From contig JBBPII010000011.1 in the NCBI GenBank assembly GCA_038040385.1, positions 124,001 through 188,000 of the forward strand: a stretch of DNA of 64,000 nt, written 5' to 3'. The notes below the pieces were generated by a model, which saw nothing but the letters and a program-made list of their open reading frames with translations, did not search any database and was not told the origin of the DNA. The translations under genes and the position numbers were made by a program. Positions 57,399-64,000 of the stretch are shown in pieces; positions within the stretch are counted from its first letter, which is position 1; each line of letters opens with the position of its first letter. The stretch comes from Gilichinskyi gelida (lineage in GTDB: Bacteria; Acidobacteriota; Thermoanaerobaculia; Gp7-AA8).

Positions 57399-57911
57399 AT
57401 GGCAGTAGCAGTTGGAAGAACATCAGTTTCCGATCACACCAAAACGCTCAAGGTGGGCGACCCGGCGCCCGATTTCGAGCTGCCGGGACATCGCGGCGGC
57501 GAGAAGTTCCGCCTCGACGATCTGCGCGGCCAGAAGAACGCCGTGCTCGTTTTCTATCCGCTCGACTGGACCCCTGTCTGAACCGTCCAAATGCCGGGAT
57601 ATGAGGCCGAGATGGCCGACTTTGAACGGTATGACGCCCAGGTCCTGGGCATTTCGGTCGACAGCGTTCCCAGCCACGTCGCATTCGCCAAGTCGCTCGG
57701 CAGCATCGAGAAGTACCCCCTGCTCGCCGACTTCCACCCGAAAGGCGACGTCTCGAAAAAGTACGGCGTCTACATCGACGAGAAAGGTCACTGCGAGCGC
57801 GCCATCGTGGTCGTCGACAAGGAGGGCATCGTCCGCTACATCGACGTCCACAACATCGGCGAGGCGCCCGACAACGCCCAGGTGTTGGAAGTGCTCCGCG
57901 AGCTGTCGTAA
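57399..57911 (+). CDS. Selenocysteine-containing peroxiredoxin (in-frame TGA at the peroxidatic site)
   Basis: Read with TGA at 57579-57581 as Sec, this gives one 170-residue AhpC/TSA-fold peroxiredoxin. Residues 17-58 (LKVGDPAPDFELPG, VLVFYPLDWTPV) and the part after the TGA (TVQMPGYEAEMADFERYDAQVLGISVDS) join exactly at P-V-[TGA]-T, where peroxiredoxins have the peroxidatic Cys in T/P-x-x-C-T. The same frame continues without another stop. The Sec is residue 61. Later Cys in KGHCERA may not be a resolving Cys. It reduces peroxides. ATG 57399 has AGGAGG 7 bases upstream. A SECIS-like hairpin starts just after the TGA. No selA, selB or Sec-tRNA gene is in the window, so machinery elsewhere is assumed. 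Confidence 0.88.
57579..57632 (+). promoter_or_regulatory. SECIS-like hairpin after the in-frame TGA
   Basis: Directly 3' of the TGA, ACCGTCCAA can pair with TTGAACGGT (8 pairs with one mismatch). Inside, GGCC-GAGAT-GGCC forms a second, apical stem. Bacterial SECIS elements lie inside the coding region just after the UGA and bind SelB. Sequence conservation is poor, so this is structural support only. Confidence 0.55.
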
Positions 57912-57914
57912 ACC

Positions 57915-58589
57915 GTGCTGACCATCGCACGCCGATGCGTGCCCTTCACTCCCTTCGACAAGGACCTGGCCACGGCGACCGTGGCGCTCGTCTCCGCGAC
58001 GGGCGTTTACGCGCCGGGCCAGGAGCCCTTCCCCACCGAGGATCCGGGCGACATTACGTTTCGTACCATCGAGGCGGCGACGGAGACCAGCGCGCTGAAG
58101 ATCGCCCATCACCACTACAATCACAGCGAGGCCGACACCGATCCGAACATCGTCTTCCCGCTCGACACCCTGCGCGAGCTGGCGGGCGAGGGGGTGATCG
58201 CCGCGATCAACGACAAGCATTACAGCTACGGCTTCACCACCCGCCTGCGCGAGCTGTATGAGAAGACTTTCCCCGAGCTCGCCGACAAGATCGAGCGCTC
58301 GAAGACGAAGCTCGTGCTGCTGACGGCGGGCTGTCCGGAGACCTGCCACCGGACGATCGGCAATCTCGCGCGGGAGATCGAGGCCCGCGGCGTCCCGACC
58401 ATGATCATCAGCGCGTCGCCGGCGGCGACGGAGTCGGTGCGCCCGCCGCGGGCCATGACCTTCGACGGCTCCGGGATCGGCCGCATCGTGGGGCGGGCGG
58501 GCGACCGGGCGGGGCATAAGCGCGTGGTGCGTGCGGCGCTGGAAATGTTCACGCGCGACACGCCGCCTGGTAAGGTCGTCACGTTATGA
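57915..58589 (+). CDS. GrdB/PrdB-family protein (glycine/sarcosine/betaine reductase selenoprotein B family), Cys form
   Basis: A 224-residue protein. It has VALVSATGVYAPGQEPF (23-39), GDITFRTI, HHHYNHSEADTDPNIVFPLD (65-84), GEGVIAAINDKHYSYGF (91-107) and LLTAGCPETCHRTIGNLAREIEARGVP (135-161). These match the D-x-S/T-F/Y-R, H-x-x-x-x-D-x-N-x-x-F-P and G-[U/C]-x-x-C regions of GrdB-type proteins, which cleave C-N bonds in amino-acid reductases. Here the Sec site is Cys140 with Cys144. The small size fits the stand-alone family members of unknown role. GTG 57915, only 3 bases after the peroxiredoxin stop. The stop overlaps the aldo/keto reductase start. Confidence 0.78.
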   Translation: MLTIARRCVPFTPFDKDLATATVALVSATGVYAPGQEPFPTEDPGDITFRTIEAATETSALKIAHHHYNHSEADTDPNIVFPLDTLRELAGEGVIAAINDKHYSYGFTTRLRELYEKTFPELADKIERSKTKLVLLTAGCPETCHRTIGNLAREIEARGVPTMIISASPAATESVRPPRAMTFDGSGIGRIVGRAGDRAGHKRVVRAALEMFTRDTPPGKVVTL

Positions 58590-59422
58590 ATCTGCCTCCC
58601 ATCGGCTTCGGCGGCATGCCGCTCTCCATTCAAGGCCGCCCGCCCGAGGACGTCGGGCGCCAAGTGCTGCACGCGGCGATCGACGCGGGGATGACGCTCA
58701 TCGACACCGCCGACGTCTACTGTCTCGACGACAACGACATCGGGCACAACGAGCGCTTGATCGCCTCGGCGATCAACGAGCGTCCCGACCGCGACCGGAT
58801 CCGCGTCGCCACCAAGGCCGGCTTGCGGCGGCCGCGCGGCGCGTGGACCAACGACGGCTCGCCGAAGCACATCCGCGAGGCGTGCGAGCGGAGTCTGCGC
58901 GCGCTCGGGACCGAGCAGATCTGGCTCTACCAGTTCCACGCCCCCGACCCGCGCGTGCCCTTCGAGAAGAGCGTGGAGACCTTCGCCGAGCTGCAGCGCG
59001 AGGGGAAGTGCAGGCACGTCGGGTTGAGCAACGTGTCGGTCGACGAGATCGATCGCGCCAGCCGCATCGTCGAGGTGCAGTCGGTGCAGAACCGGCTCAA
59101 TCCGTACTTCCGCGAGTCGCTCGACGTGGCCGCCGAGTGCGGCCGGCGCAGCATCACCTTCCTCGCCTATAGCCCGGTGGGCGGCGGGCGGCTGGCCAAG
59201 AAACTGCCGAAGTTCGAGCTGCTGCAGCGGATCGCCGCGGCGCACGGCTGCTCGGTGCACGCCGCCGTGCTGGCGTGGGTGCGGTCGAAGGGGCCGACCG
59301 TCGTGCCGATCCCGGCGGCGCGCACCGTGGAGCATGCGGTGGACAGCGCAAAATCCATCGATGTGGTCCTTGCGCCGGACGAAATCGAGCAGATCGACGC
59401 AACGGAGTTTTCCCGCGCCTGA
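58586..59422 (+). CDS. Aldo/keto reductase
   Basis: A 278-residue NADPH-dependent TIM-barrel oxidoreductase. The catalytic tetrad is seen as Asp and Tyr in LIDTADVYC, Lys in VATKAGL and His in YQFHAPDP. The NADP-binding end has GPTVVPIPAARTVEHAVDSAKS. Substrate unknown. It is the third gene of the apparent peroxiredoxin / GrdB-family / reductase unit, starting inside the stop of the second (ATGA), so it is likely to supply or remove a carbonyl product, but this is inference. Confidence 0.9.
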   Translation: MNLPPIGFGGMPLSIQGRPPEDVGRQVLHAAIDAGMTLIDTADVYCLDDNDIGHNERLIASAINERPDRDRIRVATKAGLRRPRGAWTNDGSPKHIREACERSLRALGTEQIWLYQFHAPDPRVPFEKSVETFAELQREGKCRHVGLSNVSVDEIDRASRIVEVQSVQNRLNPYFRESLDVAAECGRRSITFLAYSPVGGGRLAKKLPKFELLQRIAAAHGCSVHAAVLAWVRSKGPTVVPIPAARTVEHAVDSAKSIDVVLAPDEIEQIDATEFSRA

Positions 59423-59426
59423 TGGC

Positions 59427-59515
59427 GTGTCACCCCGAGCGTAGCGAGGGGCCTGGTGGCGCGGGCGGCGCGCCGCACGACCGCCCAGGTCCCTCGCTAC
59501 GCTCGGGATGACGTA
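59427..59515. repeat. Palindrome CACCCCGAGCGTAGCGAGG type
   Basis: TGTCACCCCGAGCGTAGCGA and GGGGCCTGG left; CCAGGTCCCTCGCTACGCTC and GGGATGACG right. It fills the gap between the aldo/keto reductase and speA. It resembles the ATCCTGAGC family in layout, not in its inner sequence. Confidence 0.85.
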
Positions 59516-59547
59516 GCGCGAAGAAATTGCTCTATCCTTCGCAACCA

Positions 59548-61488
59548 ATGGAAGCGCACCCCAAACAGTTCGAAGAGCCGCCGCAGTGGACGGCGCAGGA
59601 TTCGGCGGCGCTCTACATGATCGACCGCTGGGGCGCGGGATACTTCGACGTCAACGCCGACGGCGACATGACCGTCGCGCCGCTGCAGGAGCCCGGCGTG
59701 GCCATTCCCATCATCGCGGCGCTCCGCGAGGCGAAGGCGCTCGACCTCGACACGCCGCTGCTCATCCGCTTTCAGGATCTCCTGCGCCACCGCGTGGAAA
59801 CGCTCAACAACGCATTCACCAACGCCATCGGCGATCACAACTACCGCGGCAGCTATCGCGGCGTCTTCCCCATCAAAGTCAACCAACTGCGCGAAGTGGT
59901 CGAGGAGATCCTCGACGCGGGCCGCCCCTACAACTACGGCCTGGAGGTCGGCTCCAAGCCGGAGATGTTCGCCGGCCTGGCCATCCACAACAACACGGAA
60001 TCGCTCATCGTCTGCAACGGCTACAAGGACACCACGTACATCCGCATGGCCATGCTCGGCCGCAAGCTCGGCAAGAAGGTCATCGTCATCGCCGAAAAGC
60101 TCTCCGAGATCCGGGCCATCACCAAGATCGCCGTGGAGATGAACGTCGAGCCGTGGATCGGCATCCGGGTCCGGCTCCTCTCCAAAGGCGCCGGCAAGTG
60201 GGCCACCTCCGGCGGCGAGCACGCCAAGTTCGGGCTCTCCACCGCCGAGATCCTGGAGGCCATCGAGATCCTCCGCGAGGCGAAGATGGAGTCGGCGTTC
60301 AAGCTGCTCCACTTCCACATCGGCTCGCAGATCCCCGACATCCTCACCATCAAGCGCGCCGTGCGCGAGGCGGCGATGTACTACGCGAAGCTCCACCAGC
60401 AGGGGCATCCGCTGGAGTACCTCGACGTCGGCGGCGGCCTGGCCATCGACTACGACGGCTCGCGCTCCACTTTCCACTCCTCGATGAATTACACCGTCGA
60501 GGAGTACGCCAGCGACATCGTCTACAACATCATGGATGTCTGCGACGACGAGCACGTGCCGCATCCGAACATCGTCTCGGAATCGGGCCGCGCCATCGTC
60601 GCCCACCACTCGGTGCTCGTCGTGCAGGCCTTCGGCGCCATCGAGAAGACGCCGCTGGAGCCGATCGCCGTGCGCTCCGCCGACCACAAGCTCACCCGCG
60701 AGATCATCGACATCGACGAGCGCCTCAGCCAGGACCGCCTCAACGAGTCGTGGCACGACCTGCAGCAGATCAAGGAACAGGCGCAGACCATGTTCGAGTT
60801 CGGCTTGCTCAACCTCGACGTCAAGGCGCGCGTGGAGACGCTCTACTGGCAGGTGGTGGAAAAGATCGAGCAGATCGTCCGCACCATGGACCCCGCCGAG
60901 GTGCCGGAAGATCTGAAGACCCTCAAGATCGAGCTCGCGGACCAGCACATCTGCAACTTCTCGGTCTTCCAGTCGCTGCTCGACCACTGGGCGCTGGGGC
61001 AGCTCTTCCCCATCGTCCCCATCCACCGGCTCAACGTGCGCCCGCTGCTGGAGTCGACGCTGGTCGACATCACTTGCGACTCCGACGGCAAGGTCTCGAA
61101 GTACATCGATCTGAACGACGTCCGCGAGACCCTTCCCCTCCACGAGATCCGCGACGGCGAGCCCTACTACCTCGGCATCTTCCTCACCGGCGCGTACCAG
61201 GACATCATGGGCGACATCCACAACCTCTTCGGCCGGGTGAACGAGGTGCACGTCTTCCTCGATCCGGACGAAGACAGCGGCTTCTACATCGAGGAGGAGA
61301 TCCCCGGAAACACCATCGGTGAAGTGCTGGCCATGACCCAGTACGATTGGCGCGACCTGGAGAAGCGGATGAAGTCGCAGATCGACGCGGCGATCAAAGC
61401 CGACGTCCTCAAGCCCACCGAAGGGATGCGTCTGCTACAGGAATTCGAGCGTGGACTCAAAGACCAAACCTACCTCAGCATCGACTGA
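59548..61488 (+). CDS. speA: Biosynthetic arginine decarboxylase
   Basis: A 646-residue PLP enzyme that makes agmatine for polyamine synthesis. The PLP Lys lies in GVFPIKVNQ, the substrate/dimer region has KFGLSTAEILEAIE, LLHFHIGSQIPDI and YLDVGGGLAIDYDG, and later SESGRAIVAHHSVLV. The long C-terminal part carries the active-site Cys-containing segment expected for SpeA (VDITCDSDGKVSKYIDL). Length fits SpeA rather than lysine/ornithine decarboxylases. ATG 59548 begins the family N-terminus. A hairpin repeat follows the stop. Confidence 0.95.
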   Translation: MEAHPKQFEEPPQWTAQDSAALYMIDRWGAGYFDVNADGDMTVAPLQEPGVAIPIIAALREAKALDLDTPLLIRFQDLLRHRVETLNNAFTNAIGDHNYRGSYRGVFPIKVNQLREVVEEILDAGRPYNYGLEVGSKPEMFAGLAIHNNTESLIVCNGYKDTTYIRMAMLGRKLGKKVIVIAEKLSEIRAITKIAVEMNVEPWIGIRVRLLSKGAGKWATSGGEHAKFGLSTAEILEAIEILREAKMESAFKLLHFHIGSQIPDILTIKRAVREAAMYYAKLHQQGHPLEYLDVGGGLAIDYDGSRSTFHSSMNYTVEEYASDIVYNIMDVCDDEHVPHPNIVSESGRAIVAHHSVLVVQAFGAIEKTPLEPIAVRSADHKLTREIIDIDERLSQDRLNESWHDLQQIKEQAQTMFEFGLLNLDVKARVETLYWQVVEKIEQIVRTMDPAEVPEDLKTLKIELADQHICNFSVFQSLLDHWALGQLFPIVPIHRLNVRPLLESTLVDITCDSDGKVSKYIDLNDVRETLPLHEIRDGEPYYLGIFLTGAYQDIMGDIHNLFGRVNEVHVFLDPDEDSGFYIEEEIPGNTIGEVLAMTQYDWRDLEKRMKSQIDAAIKADVLKPTEGMRLLQEFERGLKDQTYLSID

Positions 61489-61489
61489 T

Positions 61490-61540
61490 GTGGGACGGGT
61501 TCTCAACCCGTCCGGACGGGTTGGAGAACCCGTCCCACAT
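61490..61540. repeat. GGGACGGGTTCTCAACCCGTCC palindrome
   Basis: GTGGGACGGGTTCTCAACCC GTCC and GGACGGGTTGGAGAACCCGT CCCAC, two facing hairpins. It begins just past the speA stop and belongs to the same general type as 55221. Confidence 0.88.
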
Positions 61541-61608
61541 GAAATCGGGATCGGCGGCGGCCTGTTACAAGCCGCAGCAACTCAAAATAACAGGAGAAAA
61601 CCAACCTC

Positions 61609-62535
61609 ATGCGTAGAACGCTCGCGCTGACTCTGCTCGCGCTCATGGTCGTGGCCGCCAACGCATTCGCCGTCGGCGAAGGCCGCATTCAGGGCAAGGT
61701 GATCGACGCCGTCACCAAGAAGCCCATCCCGGGCGCAGCGGTCAAATTTGAATCGACCGGCGGCCGCAATGTGAAGCAGGAGTACAAGGCCGACAAGAAC
61801 GGCGAGTACCGCTTCCTGGTGCTCGACGCCACGCTCACATACAACTTCACCTGGTCCGCCGACGGCTACCAGCCGACCCAGGAGAAGATCAAGCTGAAGA
61901 TCGGCGAGGTGACCACCCGCGACGTGGCGCTGACGCCGCTCAGCGCCGTGCAGGCCGCCGCGCCCGCTCAGCAGCAGGCGAAAGCCGACCCCGCCGTGAC
62001 CGCCTACAACGACGGCGCCGGGCTGGCCAACGACGGGAAGAACGCCGAAGCCATCGCCAAGATGGAAGAGGCGGTGTCGCTGAAGCCGGAGTTCGCCGCC
62101 GCGTATCAGGCGCTGGCCCGGCTTTACGCACGGACGAAGAACCACGCCAAGGCCATCGACGCCGCCAACAAGGCGCTGGCGATCTCCGGCGACGACCCCG
62201 ACATGTTCGCCATCCTCGCCGACGAGCACTCGGCGAGCGGCCAGAAGGAGAAGGCGGCCGAGTACCGCAAGAAGGCGCCGGCGGATGCGAACTCGCTCTT
62301 CAACGAGGCGGCGCGCATGATCAACGAGGGGAAGGACAACCAGGCCGAGCCTCTCCTGAAGCAGGCCATCGTCGCGAACGACAAGATGGCCCCGGCGTAC
62401 TACGAGCTCGGCATGCTGTACGTGCGCACCAGCAAGAATGCCGACGCCAGGACGAACCTGGAGAAGTATCTCGAGCTCGACCCGAACGGCAAGGAAGCCG
62501 GGACGGCGAAAGAGATGCTGAAGTACGTGAAGTGA
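61609..62535 (+). CDS. Exported TPR protein with carboxypeptidase-regulatory-like domain
   Basis: A 308-residue protein. The signal peptide at 1-22 ends AFA-V. A beta-sandwich at 24-108 begins GRIQGKVIDAVTKKPIPGAAVKFES, the CarboxypepD_reg pattern. A Gln/Ala linker follows, then TPRs at about 125-305 (AIAKMEEAVSLKPEFAAAYQALARLY; AYYELGMLYVRTSKNADARTNL). It probably forms an extracytoplasmic scaffold. AGGAGA lies 12 bases before the ATG, a longer gap than usual. A lipoprotein gene follows after 4 bases. Confidence 0.82.
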   Translation: MRRTLALTLLALMVVAANAFAVGEGRIQGKVIDAVTKKPIPGAAVKFESTGGRNVKQEYKADKNGEYRFLVLDATLTYNFTWSADGYQPTQEKIKLKIGEVTTRDVALTPLSAVQAAAPAQQQAKADPAVTAYNDGAGLANDGKNAEAIAKMEEAVSLKPEFAAAYQALARLYARTKNHAKAIDAANKALAISGDDPDMFAILADEHSASGQKEKAAEYRKKAPADANSLFNEAARMINEGKDNQAEPLLKQAIVANDKMAPAYYELGMLYVRTSKNADARTNLEKYLELDPNGKEAGTAKEMLKYVK

Positions 62536-62539
62536 CACG

Positions 62540-63001
62540 ATGAACCGCCGCGCGCTGTTCCCGCTCGCTCTTCTCCTCGCCGCCGCCTGTGCGTCGTCGA
62601 GTGCCATGCCCGGGGCGAAGATTCCCAAGCCGAAGGTGCAGATCATCGCGCGAACGAATCTCGCCGAGGTCGTCCCCACCGTGGCGACCGGCATCGCCGT
62701 CCACTACGAGCTGCGCATCACCAACGTGGCGGAGGTGCCGGTCACCCTCACTCGGGCCGATCTCGACTCGATGGGAGGCGGCGGCTTCAACGTCGCGTCC
62801 AAGACGCGCCTCTTCAACGTGACCATCCAGCCGGGCGAGACGGCGTCGGCCGACTTCGACACCACCGCGTACATCAACGATCCACTGAGCTACGAGTCGC
62901 GCGCGCCGGTCGCCATCCGCGCGCAACTGCTGTTCGACTCCCCGCTGGGGAAGGTGCAGAGCATCGTGCAGCAGAGGGTGTCGATGTACTCAGGGGACTG
63001 A
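62540..63001 (+). CDS. Small lipoprotein
   Basis: A 153-residue protein with a lipobox LLAAAC (Cys17) and then a single beta-sandwich (VVPTVATGIAVHYELRITNVAEVPVTLTRADL, TIQPGETASADF). The strand order and the I-x-N-x-x-x-x-P-V-x-L pattern resemble LEA14-like domains, but I am not sure. It is closely downstream of the TPR gene and convergent with metH; the two may form one surface complex. Confidence 0.72.
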   Translation: MNRRALFPLALLLAAACASSSAMPGAKIPKPKVQIIARTNLAEVVPTVATGIAVHYELRITNVAEVPVTLTRADLDSMGGGGFNVASKTRLFNVTIQPGETASADFDTTAYINDPLSYESRAPVAIRAQLLFDSPLGKVQSIVQQRVSMYSGD

Positions 63002-63005
63002 GAAG

Positions 63006-64000
63006 CTAAGCGGAGCGCCGGCGTCTCGCCGGCTGGCTGGGCGCCGTCTCGGCGCCCGTTCCGGACGGCGGCGAGGACGCCGCCGCGCCAGCCGCCGCGG
63101 ACGGCGGCGCTCCTTCTTCCGGCTCGTACGCCAAGTTCGGCGCGAGCCAGCGTTCCACCAGCGGTAGCGGCATGTCCTTGCGCTGGTGGTAATCGAACAC
63201 CTGATCGCGCCCGATCTTCCCCACGCTGAAGTACCTCGACTCGGGGTGGGCGAAGTACAACCCGCTCACCGAGGCCGCGGGCGTCATGGCGAAATTCTCC
63301 GTCAGCTCGATGCCCGCCCGCTCCGCGCCGAGGAGCTCGAAGAGCGTGCGCTTTTCGCTGTGATCGGGGCACGCCGGATACCCGGGAGCGGGACGGATGC
63401 CGCGGTACTTCTCCGCCGCGAGGTCCTCGGCCGACAGGCTCTCGTCCGGCGCGTACCACGCCCGTCGCACGTCGGAATGCAGCATCTCCGCGAGCCCCTC
63501 GGCCAGCCGGTCCGCCAGGGCCTTGGTCATGATGGCGTTGTAGTCGTCGTGATCGCGCTCGAAGCGCGCCACCAACTCGCCGACGCCGATTCCGGCGGTC
63601 ACCGCGAAGCCGCCGACGTAGTCCTCATCGGGTGCGACGAAGTCGGCGAGCGCGAGATTGATCCGCGTCGTCGTCTCCTGCTGCTGCCGCAGCGTGTGAA
63701 TGACGCGCTGCTCGTCCGGCAACTCGATGTCGTCGTCTTTCGCGCGCGCGCGCCAGAAGCCGTAGACCGCGCGTGCCTTGAGGAGCCGCTTCCCGACGAT
63801 CTCCGCCAACAGCTTGCGCGCGTCGTCGTACAGCTCCTTCGCGCGCGGCTCGTCGAGGATCTGCGGATACCGGCCGCGCATCTCCCACGCCTGGAAGAAC
63901 GGGTTCCAGTCGATGAACGGCTCGATGCGCTCCAGCGGCACGTCGTCCAGGACGCGGACGCCGAGGAACGGCGGTTTGGCCGGCGAATAGGTAAGCCGCG
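63006..64000 (-). CDS. metH: Cobalamin-dependent methionine synthase MetH, activation domain (partial)
   Basis: Only the C-terminal 330 or so residues are present; the rest lies beyond the window. It begins RLTYSPAKPPFLGVRVLDDV at the edge and carries PLERIEPFIDWNPFFQAWEMRG, RPAPGYPACPDHSEKRTLFELL, LTENFAMTPAASVSGLYFAHP and YFSVGKIGRDQVFDYHQRK (split). These are the AdoMet-binding reactivation domain motifs, which reductively methylate inactive cob(II)alamin. The last 35 residues (GAPPSAAAGAAASS...ARRRRSA) come from a repeat at 63009 and replace the usual short tail. Confidence 0.94.
   Translation of the reverse strand, partial: RLTYSPAKPPFLGVRVLDDVPLERIEPFIDWNPFFQAWEMRGRYPQILDEPRAKELYDDARKLLAEIVGKRLLKARAVYGFWRARAKDDDIELPDEQRVIHTLRQQQETTTRINLALADFVAPDEDYVGGFAVTAGIGVGELVARFERDHDDYNAIMTKALADRLAEGLAEMLHSDVRRAWYAPDESLSAEDLAAEKYRGIRPAPGYPACPDHSEKRTLFELLGAERAGIELTENFAMTPAASVSGLYFAHPESRYFSVGKIGRDQVFDYHQRKDMPLPLVERWLAPNLAYEPEEGAPPSAAAGAAASSPPSGTGAETAPSQPARRRRSA
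63009..63113. repeat. Compound palindrome in the 3' end of metH
   Basis: Nested hairpins: GCGGAGCGCCGGCGTCTCGC CGGC, GGGCGCCGTCTCGGCGCCC, GGCGGCGAGGACGCCGCC and GCCGCGGACGGCGGCGCTCC. The outer arms GGAGCGCCG / CGGCGCTCC also pair. The whole is read in frame as the metH tail. Confidence 0.75.

Noticed and set aside
57579..57581. TGA as an ordinary nonsense mutation or sequencing error in a dead gene
   Set aside because: The rest of the gene is intact, the codon falls precisely at the catalytic residue, and a hairpin follows. It remains possible and is listed as the refuting outcome.
57582..57911. Downstream part of the peroxiredoxin as a separate gene starting at ATG 57591
   Set aside because: It would lack half of the thioredoxin fold and a ribosome-binding site, and it is in the same frame as the upstream part.

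Overview
The window is one continuous stretch of high-GC bacterial chromosome, almost fully coding. It has about 65 protein genes, no rRNA, tRNA or CRISPR that I could recognise, and no transposase, integrase or phage gene. Gene content suggests a free-living Gram-negative heterotroph, most likely an Acidobacteriota relative. Pointers are a soluble Ser/Thr kinase fused to a TolB-like region and TPRs, an ECF sigma / HEAT-repeat anti-sigma / DUF4097 set, exported beta-propeller-like proteins, a TonB receptor, a fused siroheme decarboxylase, and many interspersed palindromic repeats. The taxonomic call is inference.

Layout. 1-5058: end of an isocitrate dehydrogenase-type gene, a DUF309 protein, fused AhbA/AhbB siroheme decarboxylase, a parvulin isomerase, then a duplicated non-coding block with a small unknown gene in front of dnaB. 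5184-8164: receiver-like protein, NfeD protease, slipin and a coupled unknown gene. 8235-13236: exported or membrane proteins and an amidohydrolase. 13287-17631: TonB receptor and Ser/Thr kinase. 17720-20511: KDPG-type aldolase, an aminophenol-dioxygenase-like/RidA fusion and a kynurenine-formamidase-like enzyme, separated by REP-like hairpins. 20508-25275: GGDEF/EAL protein, glycosyltransferase, Trm112-like protein, O-antigen-ligase-like protein. 25272-28431: ECF sigma, anti-sigma with HEAT repeats, DUF4097. 28574-32944: DUF2283-like, zinc-ribbon TPR protein, 3-hydroxybutyryl-CoA dehydrogenase, degenerate histidine-kinase-like protein. 33054-35011 (minus): Spy-like protein, ECF sigma, anti-sigma, CnrX/Spy-like sensor. 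35101-39032: two exported proteins and a cation efflux transporter. 37-kb-onward housekeeping genes include purE/purD, a third ECF set (40951-42754), PolX, pyrF, an HNH nuclease, an MsbA-like ABC exporter, a penicillin-binding D-Ala-D-Ala carboxypeptidase, purN/purM, an M28 peptidase, FabH and Hsp33. 57399-59422: a selenocysteine peroxiredoxin read through an in-frame TGA, a GrdB-family protein and an aldo/keto reductase. 59548-64000: arginine decarboxylase, a TPR protein, a lipoprotein and the reactivation domain of MetH.

The most notable items are: (a) a peroxiredoxin whose peroxidatic position is TGA, with a SECIS-like hairpin directly after it, in an apparent operon with a GrdB-family protein; (b) a PolX whose two polymerase aspartates are both asparagine while the PHP nuclease site is intact; (c) an AmnA-like/RidA fusion beside KynB; (d) several unrelated genes carrying palindromic repeat elements in frame, one of which appears to have removed the start codon of an M28 peptidase; (e) duplication of the sequence upstream of dnaB. 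At least six hairpin repeat families sit at gene ends and starts and shape many 5' and 3' ends here.
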